Program-made: the position numbers and the translations under genes
In this document: positions 1 to 11,846 of the stretch, piece after piece
Layout: each line of letters begins with the position of its first letter
Position numbering within the stretch: position 1 is the first letter of the stretch
Assembly (NCBI RefSeq): GCF_964275005.1
Contig: NC_092705.1
Coordinates: forward strand, 5,436,641-5,500,640
Origin: Diadema setosum
Lineage: Eukaryota > Echinodermata > Echinoidea > Diadematoida > Diadematidae
DNA: 64,000 nt
Reading direction: 5' to 3'
Notes under the pieces: generated by a model
Databases searched by the model: none
Seen by the model: the letters and a program-made list of their open reading frames with translations, nothing else
What the model was told of the DNA's origin: nothing

Positions 1-925
1 TTGAAAAGTGTTCACCTGGTACTTCATGGTGTTAATTTGAAACTGTAGCTGGTGCTATTTTGGACACTGCGCTGGTGTTAATTCAAGAATGACATCGCAT
101 GGTGTAATGTTGATTTTATATTGCTGACGTTAGTGTCAATGGTATAACACCCGCCCAATGTCAGTAGGAGACCACGGCAACTGGTGTTACTGTGGTGTAA
201 ATGTGTTCACGCATTTTCTTTTTCAAAAATGAAGTTCATGATCGTCTTGTTGAAGGTAAAAATCAACAAGAACAGTAACTATGGAAAAACAATTGATAAA
301 GTAAATGGCACCCAGAGGTGTGAATCTAACACCACCAAACATAATGAGCATCGGAAATTCAACACCAGCTCGGTGTTTCATATTAAACCCTGGACTTTTT
401 GCAGTGTAGATCGCGGGCAAAGAGGCAGCTCGCCAAGTTCCTCTTAAATTTGGATTGGGTATGATTGACTTGAACTTCTTCAAACAGGTCTTTTGAGTTA
501 ATCGGTTCACTGCGCACTCGGCAGAGTGTTATAAATGAGCAAATATCGGCTATAATGACTATTACAGTCAAGACGGAGAGATCATGACAGTATTGTGCGT
601 AGATTAAGCCTATCACAAAGAACTTGACCTCAATTTTCTTTGAGAAAGAACAGAAAGTTGGACAGATGAATAAAAAAAGAAAAGAATGAAAAGGATTGTA
701 TTAGTTCAGACACAAAGAAAGGGGGAAATAGTCTAGCTAGCAATGAGGAAGTTTCCGACATGAAAAACTTATGTTTTTTCGTTCTTGCTAAACTCAATGT
801 TCATGGATCTTTTAAAATCGAACATTGCACTTTACTTCTGCATCCCCCCTCTTCTCCCCCCCCCCCCCCCAATCGCTCCCTGTCTCCCAACATGCGATGT
901 TCCGCTGCTCCCGATGTATCTATAG
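1..925. other. Upstream intron or 5' flank of the PDZ/beta-trefoil gene
   Basis: I see no supportable exon here. Positions 1-400 repeatedly show GGTGTTAAT-like words, with the complementary ACACC-type words near 330-380, as expected of a degenerate inverted-repeat element. A C-rich pyrimidine tract at about 845-900 leads into the acceptor at 924-925 (TCTATAG). The reading frame of the following exon has a stop (TAG, 923-925) just upstream and no ATG, so the gene's 5' exons must lie outside the window or be too short for me to see here. Confidence 0.5.
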
Positions 926-3013
926 GCGGCGAACGAAGAAGAGGTAGGAAACACCGTGTTCGTGTGTGGCCGGAGCAGTCCCCGGCAGTTCGGCGTACAT
1001 CTCGTCCGGGAGGCCGAAGGACACAAAATCGCAAAAGTGTTCGACCAATCCCTGGCTCACCACGCACAGTTGAGGTAAGATTTAAAAAAAAAGAAAAAAA
1101 AAAGTTCTTCCTATTTTTTAAACCTCCCTCCGCCATAGATCACTTAATCCGCCACTTAATTTGGGCAAGATACAAAGCTGTAAAGTTTCAAAACGATGAC
1201 GCTGGTCGCAATCATACTGATGTGTATTAGAAGGAGTGATCATTGTGTTTGAGTCGCTTCATGAGCTTCTCACTTTTGCTCAACAAGTAATCTTCACCGA
1301 ATTCCTCTTGTTTCAATCGAAACACAACAAATTACACTCGTCGCATGAAATGATTGTAGAATGGGTAAAAACAAGATACGTTGGAAACACTTAATTTCTA
1401 GCGAATACCAATATGTTCCCTTATCTATTTTATGTTTGTCTTTTTAATTCTGCCGGATATCCTATAGATTGTTGTCGTCAACAGAATGATATTGGAGGGG
1501 GGGGGGGGAGCATGTACGATGAGGTTACTTGGTTGGTATTTCATATGGTATATACTCTTTACGTCAAAGAATTTTATACGCTTGACGTCTTCTAGGGAAT
1601 CGGACATCATCACCCATCTGAATGGCGTTGAGCTGGGTTCCAAGAACCTCATCAAAGTGCACGAGCTTTTCTTGGATATTGAGATCGAACTGACCCTGGT
1701 AAGTTGGTTCTACAACAGCAAGACTATAGTCTCGAGGCAAGGCCTCTAGCTTATTACTTTCTATACCTTGCCGAGAAAGAGGACGAGGCAAGGGGTAGCC
1801 TTTTGACAAGGCCTCGTGGCTGAGGAATGAGACTTAACTCGCCACACCGAGTATTGCGAGAAAGGGGTGAACGCGGTTCCGTTCTCTCCCAGTGAGGTAA
1901 AACCCGCCTGCTCATGCTCCCTGGACATCGTCACAACCTAGTTTTGAACGCAAAAAAAGAAGAAGAAGATAAACATGCAGATAAAATATGTTGCTAGCCA
2001 AGAGGCCCAACATAAGTTTACAACAGAATGTTAGCCAAATGATGAATGTTCAGCACATTCAATATACCGGAGACTACAACTCTCTACACATCCTTTTCCT
2101 CAGCCACTCACATATCGTAATTGTTTGTCTTGTTATTGACTTCTTTTTTTTCTGGGAGAAGAATCTGTCAATCACGCTGTTTCTCTAAGTCTGTAGTTAC
2201 CTGACAAAATGCCAGTCATGCACCGTCAGTATCCATCAGTAATACTCATTCTTGAAGCATCAGTTTTCCTTGACACACTCTACTGAATTCTGACGTACAA
2301 TTCACAGAGTAGACATTAGTCAGTCCATCACCTCTATACCTGTCCGATGCTTTGCGCAAACAAAAGTAGTACACGAAATATACAACAGTTGGCTTGTTTC
2401 AGAAATGTCTGATGCTATTTTCCTGCGAGAGCTATCTCCTAGGCATGCATTAAACCTTTTCGAAATTCTCCAACATGTCTCATGAATGTATTTTCTTCCT
2501 GCAGAAAATTCTCTGCAATTCACAGAGTGTACATTAGTCATTCCATCACGTTCTATACCTGTCCGATGCTTTGCGCAAGCAAAAGTAATGCACGAAATAT
2601 ATAACAGTTGGCTTGTTTCAGAAATGTCTGATGCTATTTTCCTGCGAGAGCTATCCCCTGGGCAACATGTCTCATGAATGTACTTTCTTCCAACATGTCT
2701 CGTGAATGTACTTTCTTCCAACATGTCTCATGAATGTACTTTCTTCCAACATGTCTCATGAATGTACTTTCTTCCAACTTGTCTCATGAATGTACTTTCT
2801 TCTTGCAGAAAATTCTGCGAGAGGTTGAGATCTGTGGAAACTTCGAGTTGGTTGAGCACGAGATCACCATTACGATTGACATCGAGAGTAAGTTAACATC
2901 ACTGACGGGAGGGGGAAATACCAAAATCTCTTTCTATACTTAGAATAAAGAATAAACCCGACATCAAGAGTTAAGATTAATTCTAAAGTTCTACAGAAGA
3001 GAGAGATATATCC

Positions 3014-3046
<33 letters not shown>

Positions 3047-3476
3047 GGTTGGAGAGAAAAAAACGACTGTCAGTGTAGATATTCAGATGGAAGCAAAAAA
3101 TATCCTCCACCTCACTTCTTGGCGATACGTATCCTCAATATTGCCAGTCTTCCAGTCTCTAAGAGAAGAACTTCTACAGGCTCCAAGAGGGATGCTGATG
3201 CTAAAAGTGTGGAAGAACTATTCATCACCATCCAGATAAAATAGAAGCATAACTAACGAACAGTCATATATTGATGTTGTACCAAAATTTTTTTACTGGC
3301 ATTTTTTTTAGTATAGTATTTCGTAAATGGCAATGTGATATACGGCCAGGGCTTCAAGTCCATTGTATTCATTGATTAACTGAAACTACAGACATATTTT
3401 CTAAAGCATATTATGATTATCATTGTTATTATTATTGCTATTATTATTATCATTAGTAGTAGTAGTAGTAGTAGTA

Positions 3477-3538
<62 letters not shown>

Positions 3539-4349
3539 GTTATTATCATTATTATTATTTACCATCCCCGCTGTTTAGCTACTAATCGCTCTGTTGAGGT
3601 GGTGGTCACGTCATCGGGAGTGCGCATCTTGCCCGTGACGGTAACACACTACATAGCCCAGGATCGCCACAACGAATCGCAGGAGTTCATGCAGTCCAAT
3701 GCACGCACGGGGAGACTCGCCATGCGAGCACAACCAGGTATGCCATGGAGCTAATTAACATGAAGGGTTAAACTTTTGAGCAACCGCCATTATTGTTTTG
3801 CTCATAGCGGGGCTCTCTGTTGGGTGAAAGGGTAACTAAAAATCACTGGACTGGATAAATCCATGCCATTCTTTTTTTTAGTTTGTTGAGTTGATTAGAA
3901 TCAAAGGAGGAATTGATGTCAGTATCATAAATTGAACAGCAAACGATTTTTAAAGAAAATTTAAAAGAATGCTTCCCTCAGACATGTTCATACCAGACAC
4001 AAACAAAGAAATGGATGGGGACAGAGTAACGCACTGCAGTACTCGGGGGGGGGGGGGGGGGGGAGATCCGTTCATTTGAATACAATGTAAACTCATCCAT
4101 TGATTTCATCCTGAAGATCAAGGCAATGAAACATATCATTCATCACGGTCATTCTGGGCACCGCTTCATGAAAGCTGTCAGCCCTGACAATTAAGTTGTC
4201 AGTTTCTGACCAGTCACTATGGTAACAGCCGGACACCAGAGCTTCCCATCCAATCAAAACGAAGAATTTGATTTGAATTGTCAGAGACTGACAACTTGTC
4301 AGGGCTGACATATTTCATGAAACGGTGTGCAGGGGAACAATTTATGAAG

Positions 4350-4392
<43 letters not shown>

Positions 4393-4671
4393 GAAAAACT
4401 GTCATAAGCTACTGAAATCTTTGCATCTGATTGGCTCAGAGCAAATTTGTCCGACAAGTTTGTCAGACAAAACTCTTCATGAAATGCTCCCCCGGTATTT
4501 ATGCCTATTATTGCGGTATGATTATTATAGTCTTTAAATTTAATGTATCAGCTATATTCAACCATCACCGATTAATAATGCCCATGTCAATTTTACCTTT
4601 TAATATTTTCTCACAACAAAAACATAACAATGCAATCTATATACAGTTACGACAAAGCGTTGTGCATATCA

Positions 4672-4703
<32 letters not shown>

Positions 4704-6056
4704 GCAAAACAAAAACAAAAACAAAGACACGTATAGCCCCTATTTCAACCACGTGGCGTTAACCAAAACACGAGATCCATCCTTGAACCGACATGAAAAT
4801 GTGTTTGTATAAACATTAACACATTTTGATGACATATCCATCTGTATTAATTGTTCTTCTTCTTTTTAATTTCCGCACGCAGGTGAGTTTGAACTCGTAC
4901 CTGTAGCGTGCTTCTTAAGCCGTCCTGTGAGCACCTTGTATGTTCTGCGGAATGCATCGACAAAAGAAGCCTTCAGCAGTGCCAACGTCAAAATGGAGGT
5001 GAGTTACAGTCCTGGCGCCTTGCTGCACCTCAAAATTCCAAAGAGAAACTCTGTGCCATGTTTACTTCTTCCATGAATTTGTTAGAATAAATTCGTACAA
5101 ACAGGATAGCGAGATTTTCACTAAAATTGGACAGATTTTAAGAAAGATTTAGAAGTTACAAAGTTCACCTTTATTTTAACAGAATAGTGATATAGCTCAT
5201 GATTACATAATATGCAAAGTAGATGGAAATGATGGTGTCATCACCGCATGAGTCCAAGTGACTTCCACACTTATTTTAACTGTTTTTTTTTAATGAAGTT
5301 CTCTGTTCATTTCACATTGACTTAAAAAAAAAGTTGAACTTCAGATTATCAAAGAATGATGCGTAAGTGTTGTGTATAATTATATTTGTTTCATATTATC
5401 ATTTAAAATGAAAATGAATAAATACAAATCGATCCATCCTAACCTCTCCATTTTCTTCTTGTCTTTTCCTTTGTTTGAAATTGAATTCCACTACCAACGT
5501 AGCCTTTCGAAGAGTCGGCGATCGAAGATTTCTTGTTCGACATCACGAAATTCGAGAATAATAGATACGTCTTCCGTCGCGCCGAGTGCAAGCGTAGACG
5601 TAAGTACTATAAACTCTGCATCAGTCAGTATCATAGTTTGAAATGCATATCGCAGTCCAGTATTGATCGCGATCGTGCTGTCACTGTGGGGCAGCATTGA
5701 TCACAATCATGTTCACACTAGTCCAGCATTGATCGCGATCATGTTTACACTGGTCCAGCAATGATCGCGATCATGTTGACACTGGTCCAGCATTGACCGC
5801 CGTCATGTTGACACTGTGGCGATGTTGACCGTGATTCTTGATGGAATACCGTGGCATCTAAGATATGGCTCTGAATGTTGTTCAAGGACCTACGTTTAAT
5901 ATTGCCAATGCATGACTTGTGTTGACTCATGATACCCTCAACATCACTTATGTGATCAAATCAAGGAGGTACTAGGCGAGCCTAGTACCTCCTTGATCAA
6001 ATCAATATCTAAATACATGCCATATATTCTACATTTTCTTTCTTTCTTTCTTTCTT

Positions 6057-6094
<38 letters not shown>

Positions 6095-6766
6095 GGTGAG
6101 CTTATCCAAGTAATCTGAAGAAAAATAATAGAAAAAATTACTTTGAAATATATGGCACATATTCACATATTTGTTTGGAAACGTAGATAATGATCAGGGT
6201 ATCATGAGTCATTACAAGTCAATATTAAATGCATTTGCATTGCATAATATTCCTTTAATAGATACCTGCCCGGTGCTTTCATTTATGGACAAGATGTTTT
6301 GCCCATCGAGTTCCCCGTGACCCAGGTGTAAAATAAACACGTGGTAATGTGTGGGGTAATAATAATGGCAGAGACTTCTGGAAGAGTAGTATGAACACTG
6401 AAGGGACCAACCTGGGGAAAATAACACCATGCTGAAGTGATCTATCTAAGGATTGATATGCATAGCTGAGTTGATTGAAGAAAACTTGAGCGAGATCAAA
6501 AGACAAAGAGAGATACAGATTGTATTCATCATTGGTATTTATGATCATGAGCGAACACGAGTCAGCTGCGAAATACGACCTGTATTTATCATTTTGTATT
6601 TGTTTGTTTCTATCGGTGTTCTGCCAACACTTCAGAGCACGAACAAGCTCAAGGTGGCTATTTCCTGAACAACGTCGATGGCGAGATAACCCTGACCAAC
6701 TTCGACAGGCCAACGCGAGTTTCGCCGTCGGGCGTATTCCACCTCATCGAAGCCAACCATGTATAA
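926..6766 (+). CDS. PDZ domain plus IL-1-like beta-trefoil protein, 5'-partial, 7 exons
   Basis: Exons: 926-1074, 1596-1698, 2809-2887, 3579-3737, 4883-4998, 5503-5599, 6636-6766 (stop TAA 6764-6766). All boundaries are GT-AG with matching phases and give 277 residues without a break. Residues about 8-88 look like a PDZ domain: a strand VFVCGRSS, then the carboxylate-binding-loop region PRQFGVHLV, then LRESDIITHLNGVEL (the usual L-x-E-G-D-x-I-x-x-I-N-G pattern), ending IELTLKILRE. From about residue 115 to the end the chain is beta-rich. Its C-terminal half lines up by eye with the interleukin-1 family beta-trefoil: VPVACFL, TLYVLRNAS, DFLFDITKF, FRRAEC, GYFLNN, ITLTNFD, VFHLIE. The final intron falls close to where vertebrate IL-1 genes split their last exon. 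The PDZ call is fairly firm; the trefoil call is inference. FGF-type or another trefoil is the alternative. N-terminal exons are missing, so localisation is unknown. Confidence 0.62.
2298..2690. repeat. Tandem duplication of about 218 bp next to exon 3
   Basis: Two copies start at about 2298 and 2516. They share the run from CAATTCACAGAG through CCTGTCCGATGCTTTGCGCA to TTTTCCTGCGAGAGCTATC. Copy 1 also ends in a splice-acceptor-like TCTTCCTGCAGAAAATTCT (about 2494-2512), nearly identical to the true acceptor and exon start at 2801-2816. The duplication therefore captured the intron/exon boundary. Confidence 0.8.
2663..2802. repeat. 28-bp minisatellite, 5 units, abutting a splice acceptor
   Basis: Units start at 2663, 2691, 2719, 2747 and 2775, each close to CAACATGTCTCATGAATGTA followed by CTTTCTTC. 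The last unit runs directly into TTGCAG|AAAATTCTG, so the array supplies the pyrimidine-rich stretch of the exon 3 acceptor. Confidence 0.9.
3005..3050. repeat. (GA)n followed by a G-run
   Basis: A GAGAGA microsatellite passes into a homopolymeric G tract in the intron between exons 3 and 4 of the PDZ gene. Confidence 0.9.
3414..3563. repeat. (ATT)n/(AGT)n trinucleotide array
   Basis: About 150 bp of ATT, with an AGT interruption near 3455-3474. It ends about 15 bp upstream of the exon 4 acceptor (3577-3578), so repeat-length change could alter the branch-point region. Open frames through it (poly-Ile) are artefacts. Confidence 0.93.
4040..4067. repeat. Poly-G tract
   Basis: A run of about 18 G within an intron of the PDZ gene. 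Many C/G homopolymers of similar size occur through the window (for example 845-870, 8065-8083, 17577-17595, 19361-19376). Confidence 0.85.
4159..4327. mobile_element. Foldback element (MITE-like), about 169 bp
   Basis: Inverted ends: CACCGCTTCATGAAAGCTGT with CAGCCCTGACA on the left, and CAGGGCTGACATATTTCATG with AAACGGTG on the right. The internal arms TTGTCAGTTTCTGAC and GTCAGAGACTGACAA also pair. A related terminal fragment lies at about 4445-4492. It sits in the intron between exons 4 and 5 of the PDZ gene and has no coding capacity. Confidence 0.75.
4352..4390. repeat. (TA)n microsatellite
   Basis: A pure TA dinucleotide run immediately after the foldback element. Confidence 0.95.
5652..5825. 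repeat. About 33-bp tandem repeat, 5 degenerate units
   Basis: Units resemble GTCCAGCATTGATCGCGATC followed by ATGTTGACACTG. They begin just downstream of exon 6 of the PDZ gene. Each unit carries the self-complementary word GATCGCGATC or a variant of it. Confidence 0.85.
5961..5996. other. Perfect 17-bp hairpin with 2-nt loop
   Basis: The arms TCAAGGAGGTACTAGGC (5961-5977) and GCCTAGTACCTCCTTGA (5980-5996) are exact inverted copies separated by GA. ATCAAATCAA-like words flank both sides, possibly a target duplication. It lies in the last intron of the PDZ gene. Confidence 0.9.
6038..6092. repeat. (TTTC)n(TC)n microsatellite
   Basis: Pyrimidine-only tetranucleotide run passing into a dinucleotide run in the last intron of the PDZ gene. 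Confidence 0.95.
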
Positions 6767-7195
6767 AGTCCTCCAACCTCCTTCCTAACCTCCTTCTCCG
6801 CTAGCAAGGGGCAATCAACGTCTTCTTCTCCTTTCACATCTTCTTCAAATACTGGGCCTTTAAGAGGTGTAAGATTCGGACAGGTCTATGTGTCATTTCT
6901 TCTTCTTCTTCCTCTCCTCCTCCTCCTTCTTCTTCTTCTTCTTCTCCTTCTTCTTCTTCTTCCTCCTCCTCTTCCTTTCCCATTCCAGCCGTCATGGATT
7001 TTTGGTCTTTTTGTTGGTGGATGTTTGACCATCACAGTCTACATGTCTATACAAATACCACAAATGCTTCTATTTCTTGATTTTTGTCTTTTTCTTCTCC
7101 CCATCCCCTCCATCTCAGCGTCATCCTCGTCTTTTTGCATCTTCCTCCCTTTTGTCTTCTTGGTCATTTGGCTCCTTATGTTTTCGGGGAGGAAG

Positions 7196-7335
7196 GGGTT
7201 TCAGTGGCAGATCAGGAAGGGGTGCACCGGTGCACCCCCTTTATTTATTTTGTTAAAATAAAGAAAAGAAAAAAAAATGAAAGGGGGCGCATGCGCCCCC
7301 CCCCCCCCTTCCGTAATTCCTGGATCCCCCCCCCC
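7196..7335. mobile_element. Foldback element, GGCAGATC family (copy 1)
   Basis: Starts CAGTGGCAGATCAGGAAGGG and ends near TTCCGTAATTCCTGGATCC. The inner palindromes GGTGCACCGGTGCACC and GGGGGCGCATGCGCCCCC are visible. The fuller second copy at 37924-38096 shows the same ends, supporting a dispersed family. Confidence 0.65.
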
Positions 7336-9202
7336 CCCCCGAGTTTATAAAAAACAACAAAGGTATCTTTAAGTCCTAAGAACAAAACTATTGATCAGAG
7401 TGAAACATTAAGTAATGCAGCCGAACGATTTCATGCACAGAATTTCATGGTGATGCCTTATTCATTGATTTTTCATATGTCTCGTGTTTTTCTTCTTCTT
7501 CTTCTTGCCTGGTAGTAATGCCTCGCAGTCATTCCTAATCTAATCATTTTGACTCTTTGTCACTTGTGAAAAAAAAAATGTAAAGAAGGAAAAAGAAAAT
7601 GAATGTGATGATGTACAATGTCCATCTAGATGAAGTACTTACCACCATCATTTCTTGTAGTGTACAGTTTAGACTAAGCATATATTATCATTATGTACAG
7701 CTGTACATGTAATTCTCATCTGCAAGAAATTCTTAGGGGGATATATGGAGTGTTTGTAAAGATTTTTACCCCCTCTGTGACACCAACCATAACCAGTAAA
7801 CAAATGGAGGTACTCTGGCAAGTCTAACAAGGCATTTGAGTGGAGAGGCTCAGCAAGCGGTAGAGGGTTATAATTTTTTTGTGACAATAGGTTGTCAAGA
7901 AACCGCTAGCACAGTAAATTTTGGTACCCCACTGCAGTCTCCGAGATTTTATAAATCCCAATTAGACAGGGGCCGCTAAACATTTATTCATAATTGAGTG
8001 TATGTGTGTGTGTGTGTGTGTGAGGCGGGGAGTAGTGCTTGTGGCTGGTTGATTCAAGAGTCAGCCCCCCCCCCCCCCCCCCCAATTTCGCAGCCCCTGT
8101 AAAAACATGGCAACTTTGTGCCTGTAAGTAATAGATTAAAGGAGATAGGTTGATCGTTATGTAGGCCTATTTGGTTACAACTACTCCGCTAACTAGTACT
8201 ATTGGCAAAACATTATTTTTGTAAAAACTGTCTGTGTAAGACGTTAATGTATGTAGGATGTAACATCCACCAATATGTTGAAACCTTGAAATGAAAAAAA
8301 AAAATGAAATTGGAAAAATACTTTGTGTAGCAATATTGAAATAAATATCAGACTGACGAGGGCGCTATTTCTGAAGTTCTGTTCTCCCGTCAAATGACAG
8401 TGTCCAGATAGACACACCTGTTCTGCATGTGGAGGTGAGACACAGTTGTTGTTGACATAGAAAAAAAAAGTGTAATGCGAGGACTTTGTATTTGGCATTC
8501 CATAGATTATGCCCGCAGGCTTGCTGTCAGACATTCAAAGTCACAGGTGCGCATCATTTTCAGCCCTTTGATCCTTCTCCCTGCTTGATTTATGAAAATA
8601 CTTGGGCGTATCAAACGAAATGCATCAGTGTTTGAAATGTCAAGCATCGATTTACAGCAATTAAACAAGCATGAATATTGCAATTGCATGGGATGAAAAT
8701 AATATGAACTTTGTGCTAGCTGCTTATACTAGGTAAAAGCACAGTACAGCACTGAAATTTCAAAAAAACAAAAAACAAAACACTAACCAGTAGAAAAGTT
8801 ATTTAACTTATCCGATGTTGTATTTCTAAGATGTGTTGTAATGTGTTAAGAGCACCTTGAGCCTGTTCCACTGTACATAAGCTTTTAATATCACTTACTT
8901 AGCATGCAAAATTATCTAGCAGACAATACAAACAATATGTACCATGAATTTCATTGATTTGTTTTACTAGTGAGAAGTTTCAACTACTGCAGGTTCACTG
9001 TGAATAAACGATTATTATGGGAAAAAACAAAACAATTGAAACAAACTTCTCCATTCGGTGATTCGTTCACTCAATTCTTCCTGTCCAACCTTCACTCATT
9101 GATATGATTATGTTTAAGAAAATCATCATTTCATTGTAATCTCACAGTACAACTATTGCGCATTAATGAAAGGATATTGTACTTGGTATTTTGTATGATC
9201 TG

Positions 9203-9293
9203 AACCCGTCGAGGACGGACTGATTTTGCTACAACACGCACTTCCCATAGACACCTGCCCGAGTATACTCGGGACTCATCCTCAACGGGTTAA
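9203..9293. mobile_element. 90-bp palindromic MITE, copy 1
   Basis: Arms AACCCGTCGAGGAC and TCCTCAACGGGTTAA enclose TGATTTTGCTACAACACGC and the perfect internal palindrome CCCGAGTATACTCGGG. One of five copies in this window (see also 11754, 13280, 19825, 22228). Confidence 0.88.
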
Positions 9294-9494
9294 ACTCACT
9301 ATACATGTATTCGTTTTGCCTAAGTAGAGGCAATAAATTAATGCACATACATTCCTGTCATCATCTGCCATTGTCTGTTTTGTATATATATATATATGTG
9401 TGTGTATATGCGACATCTTCTGTTATCTACATTGTCTCAACTATAATTTCATTTAAGATGACAGAGGCGTACGGTAGGAATATCAGCATCATCA

Positions 9495-9498
<4 letters not shown>

Positions 9499-9577
<79 letters not shown>
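9499..9577. repeat. (TA)n microsatellite
   Basis: About 79 bp of uninterrupted TA. A shorter run lies at 9383-9400. Confidence 0.95.
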
Positions 9578-9580
<3 letters not shown>

Positions 9581-10883
9581 TTATATATTTATATACATAC
9601 ACACATATCTTTACATTATTAGAGTTACATATAAGGTTTCAAACGGGTTGATCAAGAACATACATTGATAGCAAACTCTTGTTTCCTTTACAGCCCAAAG
9701 CTCATAGTTTCTCAGTATTTCACTGTTATTAGTTGTTTTTTTTACTTCATACTTTGAAATCACAGAGTACATGTAAAATATACAAGCAGATACAAATATA
9801 AGGAAAAAAAAAAACCACACACATTATTTCATTTTCTTTACAAATGTTTAATTGCTGTTCCAAACAATTCCCTTATTTTCACAAAATATGAATTACAATA
9901 TGATGCAGCTGTTGTCATATAATGAAATTGCTTTACAAGCATCTATCCATGCAAGAACAACAAATTCTTAAACATGTAGACAGCCTGGTTTTCTCATACG
10001 ACAACATCAACATCAACATCAACCCAGTACAACCGGGGGAAATCCCCCCCCCCCACCCCAATTGATCCTGAACGGCCAAAATAGCACTCAAACAAGTGCC
10101 AACTGTCACAAAAATCAGCAACAAAAAACAAATGACAAGCTACACTTGTGGGTGATCTTTTTTTGTACTAAATCATATTTCCCCAGTATGACAGTGAAAA
10201 TTGAATACCATGAGCAAGTCAGCTTATATAAAGAAAAATTCAATGGGAAAAAAAAAAGTAAACGTGCTGATGTGCCATCAAATGTTAAATGACTCTTCCG
10301 TGCACAAACTGATAGGAGAGTTGCAAAGTGTTAACAGCATCACTTTTGCTAAGTTGTATATATGTGGTTGAAACCAATATTACCATGCAGTCTGAACGTA
10401 TCAAAATTTTGAAAACTTCCTTTTTGCATGTGCAATCAAGATGACACGCCCACAAATACAAAGTGTCTGTTTGTCGGATTTTACTCGTATTCATCAAAGC
10501 CAACTGAACACGGTGTTGAATTGTACTTTAGATCATAATGGAGATGCAATATTCACAGTACAGTCACTCTGGCATTCATCATGGGGAGGGAAAATTAATA
10601 TTGTATGCAATGTTAACAGGTCAGAGACTTGAGATCCAATTATGGTAAGTGAAAACAACATTACACAGGTGGGGTAGCGCCCTCTCTAGGCCACAAGATG
10701 AGAACACTTGACTTATCTTAATTTTCTCTCCATCTAAAAAATTGACCAAAGTATTGCAAGCAATTCTGTATGCATCTTAAGGATTGAATAACTCTCTTTC
10801 AAAATGGGGGGTGGTGGTGGGAAGAGGAGGTAAAAATCGCTCTTTACCTTAATTACTACCATAAATTAAGTCCGCATGACTTA

Positions 10884-11093
10884 CTGTAAAACCAGAAATT
10901 TTCACATGCACGAAATTTTTGTGAATTCTGCATGGAGCCAAGATTTGCGAAATTAAAATTCATGCAAAGTTGTTGTCTACACTAAAATGGAGTGAATGCC
11001 AGTGGCAATTTGTGAAAACTGCATGCTGTGAAAAAGGCTGTCGGCTCCAAATTGAAAATGTTATTTCACGTTGAAATATTTCTGGTTTTACAG
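10884..11093. mobile_element. CTGTAAAACCAG MITE, copy 1
   Basis: Termini CTGTAAAACCAGAAATTTT and ATATTTCTGGTTTTACAG are inverted repeats. The interior carries GGAGCCAAGATTTGCGAAA and GGCTGTCGGCTCCAAATT. Diverged relatives at 49874-50079 and 52800-53007 share the same order of internal words. A TA flanks the left end; the right flank has changed. Confidence 0.82.
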
Positions 11094-11753
11094 CAGTTTA
11101 CATTTTTACAAACATTCAGCATATAACAATTCATTTTGTAGATGCAAATATTTGAAATATCCATTTGTCATACAATCAAGTTGTGTTTATGATTGCATAT
11201 ATATATATATTTTTTTTTGCAATTGAAAAATAAGTGAAATGAAAAGAAAATATCACAATTGTCACAGGGAGGCCTGTTTCATTAAGCCCTGGCCTCCTCC
11301 AGGCCTATGCAAAGTCGGACTGGATTTAGATGAACCATTTCATAATGGCATCCTGTCATGAAATTATTACAATACGATTCATCATTATATGATTCATATT
11401 GGAGATATTGCCACTGATACCACTGTTTTGTGAAACTATGCAAAATCCTGTCACCCCTTTTTTTCCTCTCTCTTTTCATTTCTGTTTTTAAAAACCAAGT
11501 CGAATTTCTTGAGGAAAAACCCTCTGCCATTCTGTCTGCGTGATTTCTACAGGACTTGGTAAGATCAACAAAGACATGGCGTTGAATTATACTTGAACTC
11601 CTCTGATTTATCTGAACTCTTGACAATTGCTGCATTGTCAGAACATTACGTACCACGTCCCCTAAGACACAAAATCCCTCCCCTCAGAAACAGCAATAAA
11701 AGACTTCGCTGCAATTTTAATGTGACAATTCTGCTGTAGCGTAGCATCAGGGA

Positions 11754-11846
11754 TTAACCCGTTGAGGACAGTTTGATTTCGCTACAACAGGCATTTCCCA
11801 CACACACCTGCCCAAGTATTCTCGGAACTCGTCCTCAACAAGTTAA
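11754..11846. mobile_element. 90-bp palindromic MITE, copy 2
   Basis: The TTAACCCGTTGAGGAC arm is intact. The right arm has decayed (GTCCTCAACAAGTTAA), and the internal palindrome is degraded to CCCAAGTATTCTCGG, so this is an older copy. Confidence 0.85.

Noticed and set aside
3413..3754. Open frame starting with poly-Ile
   Set aside because: The first half is the ATT microsatellite; only 3579-3737 is a real exon, and it begins at an acceptor, not at the upstream ATG.
6761..6766. Treating CAT|GTATAA as a splice donor so that the PDZ gene continues
   Set aside because: The TAA lies in frame right there, the trefoil-like fold is complete at that point, and no phase-compatible exon follows before 12.4 kb.
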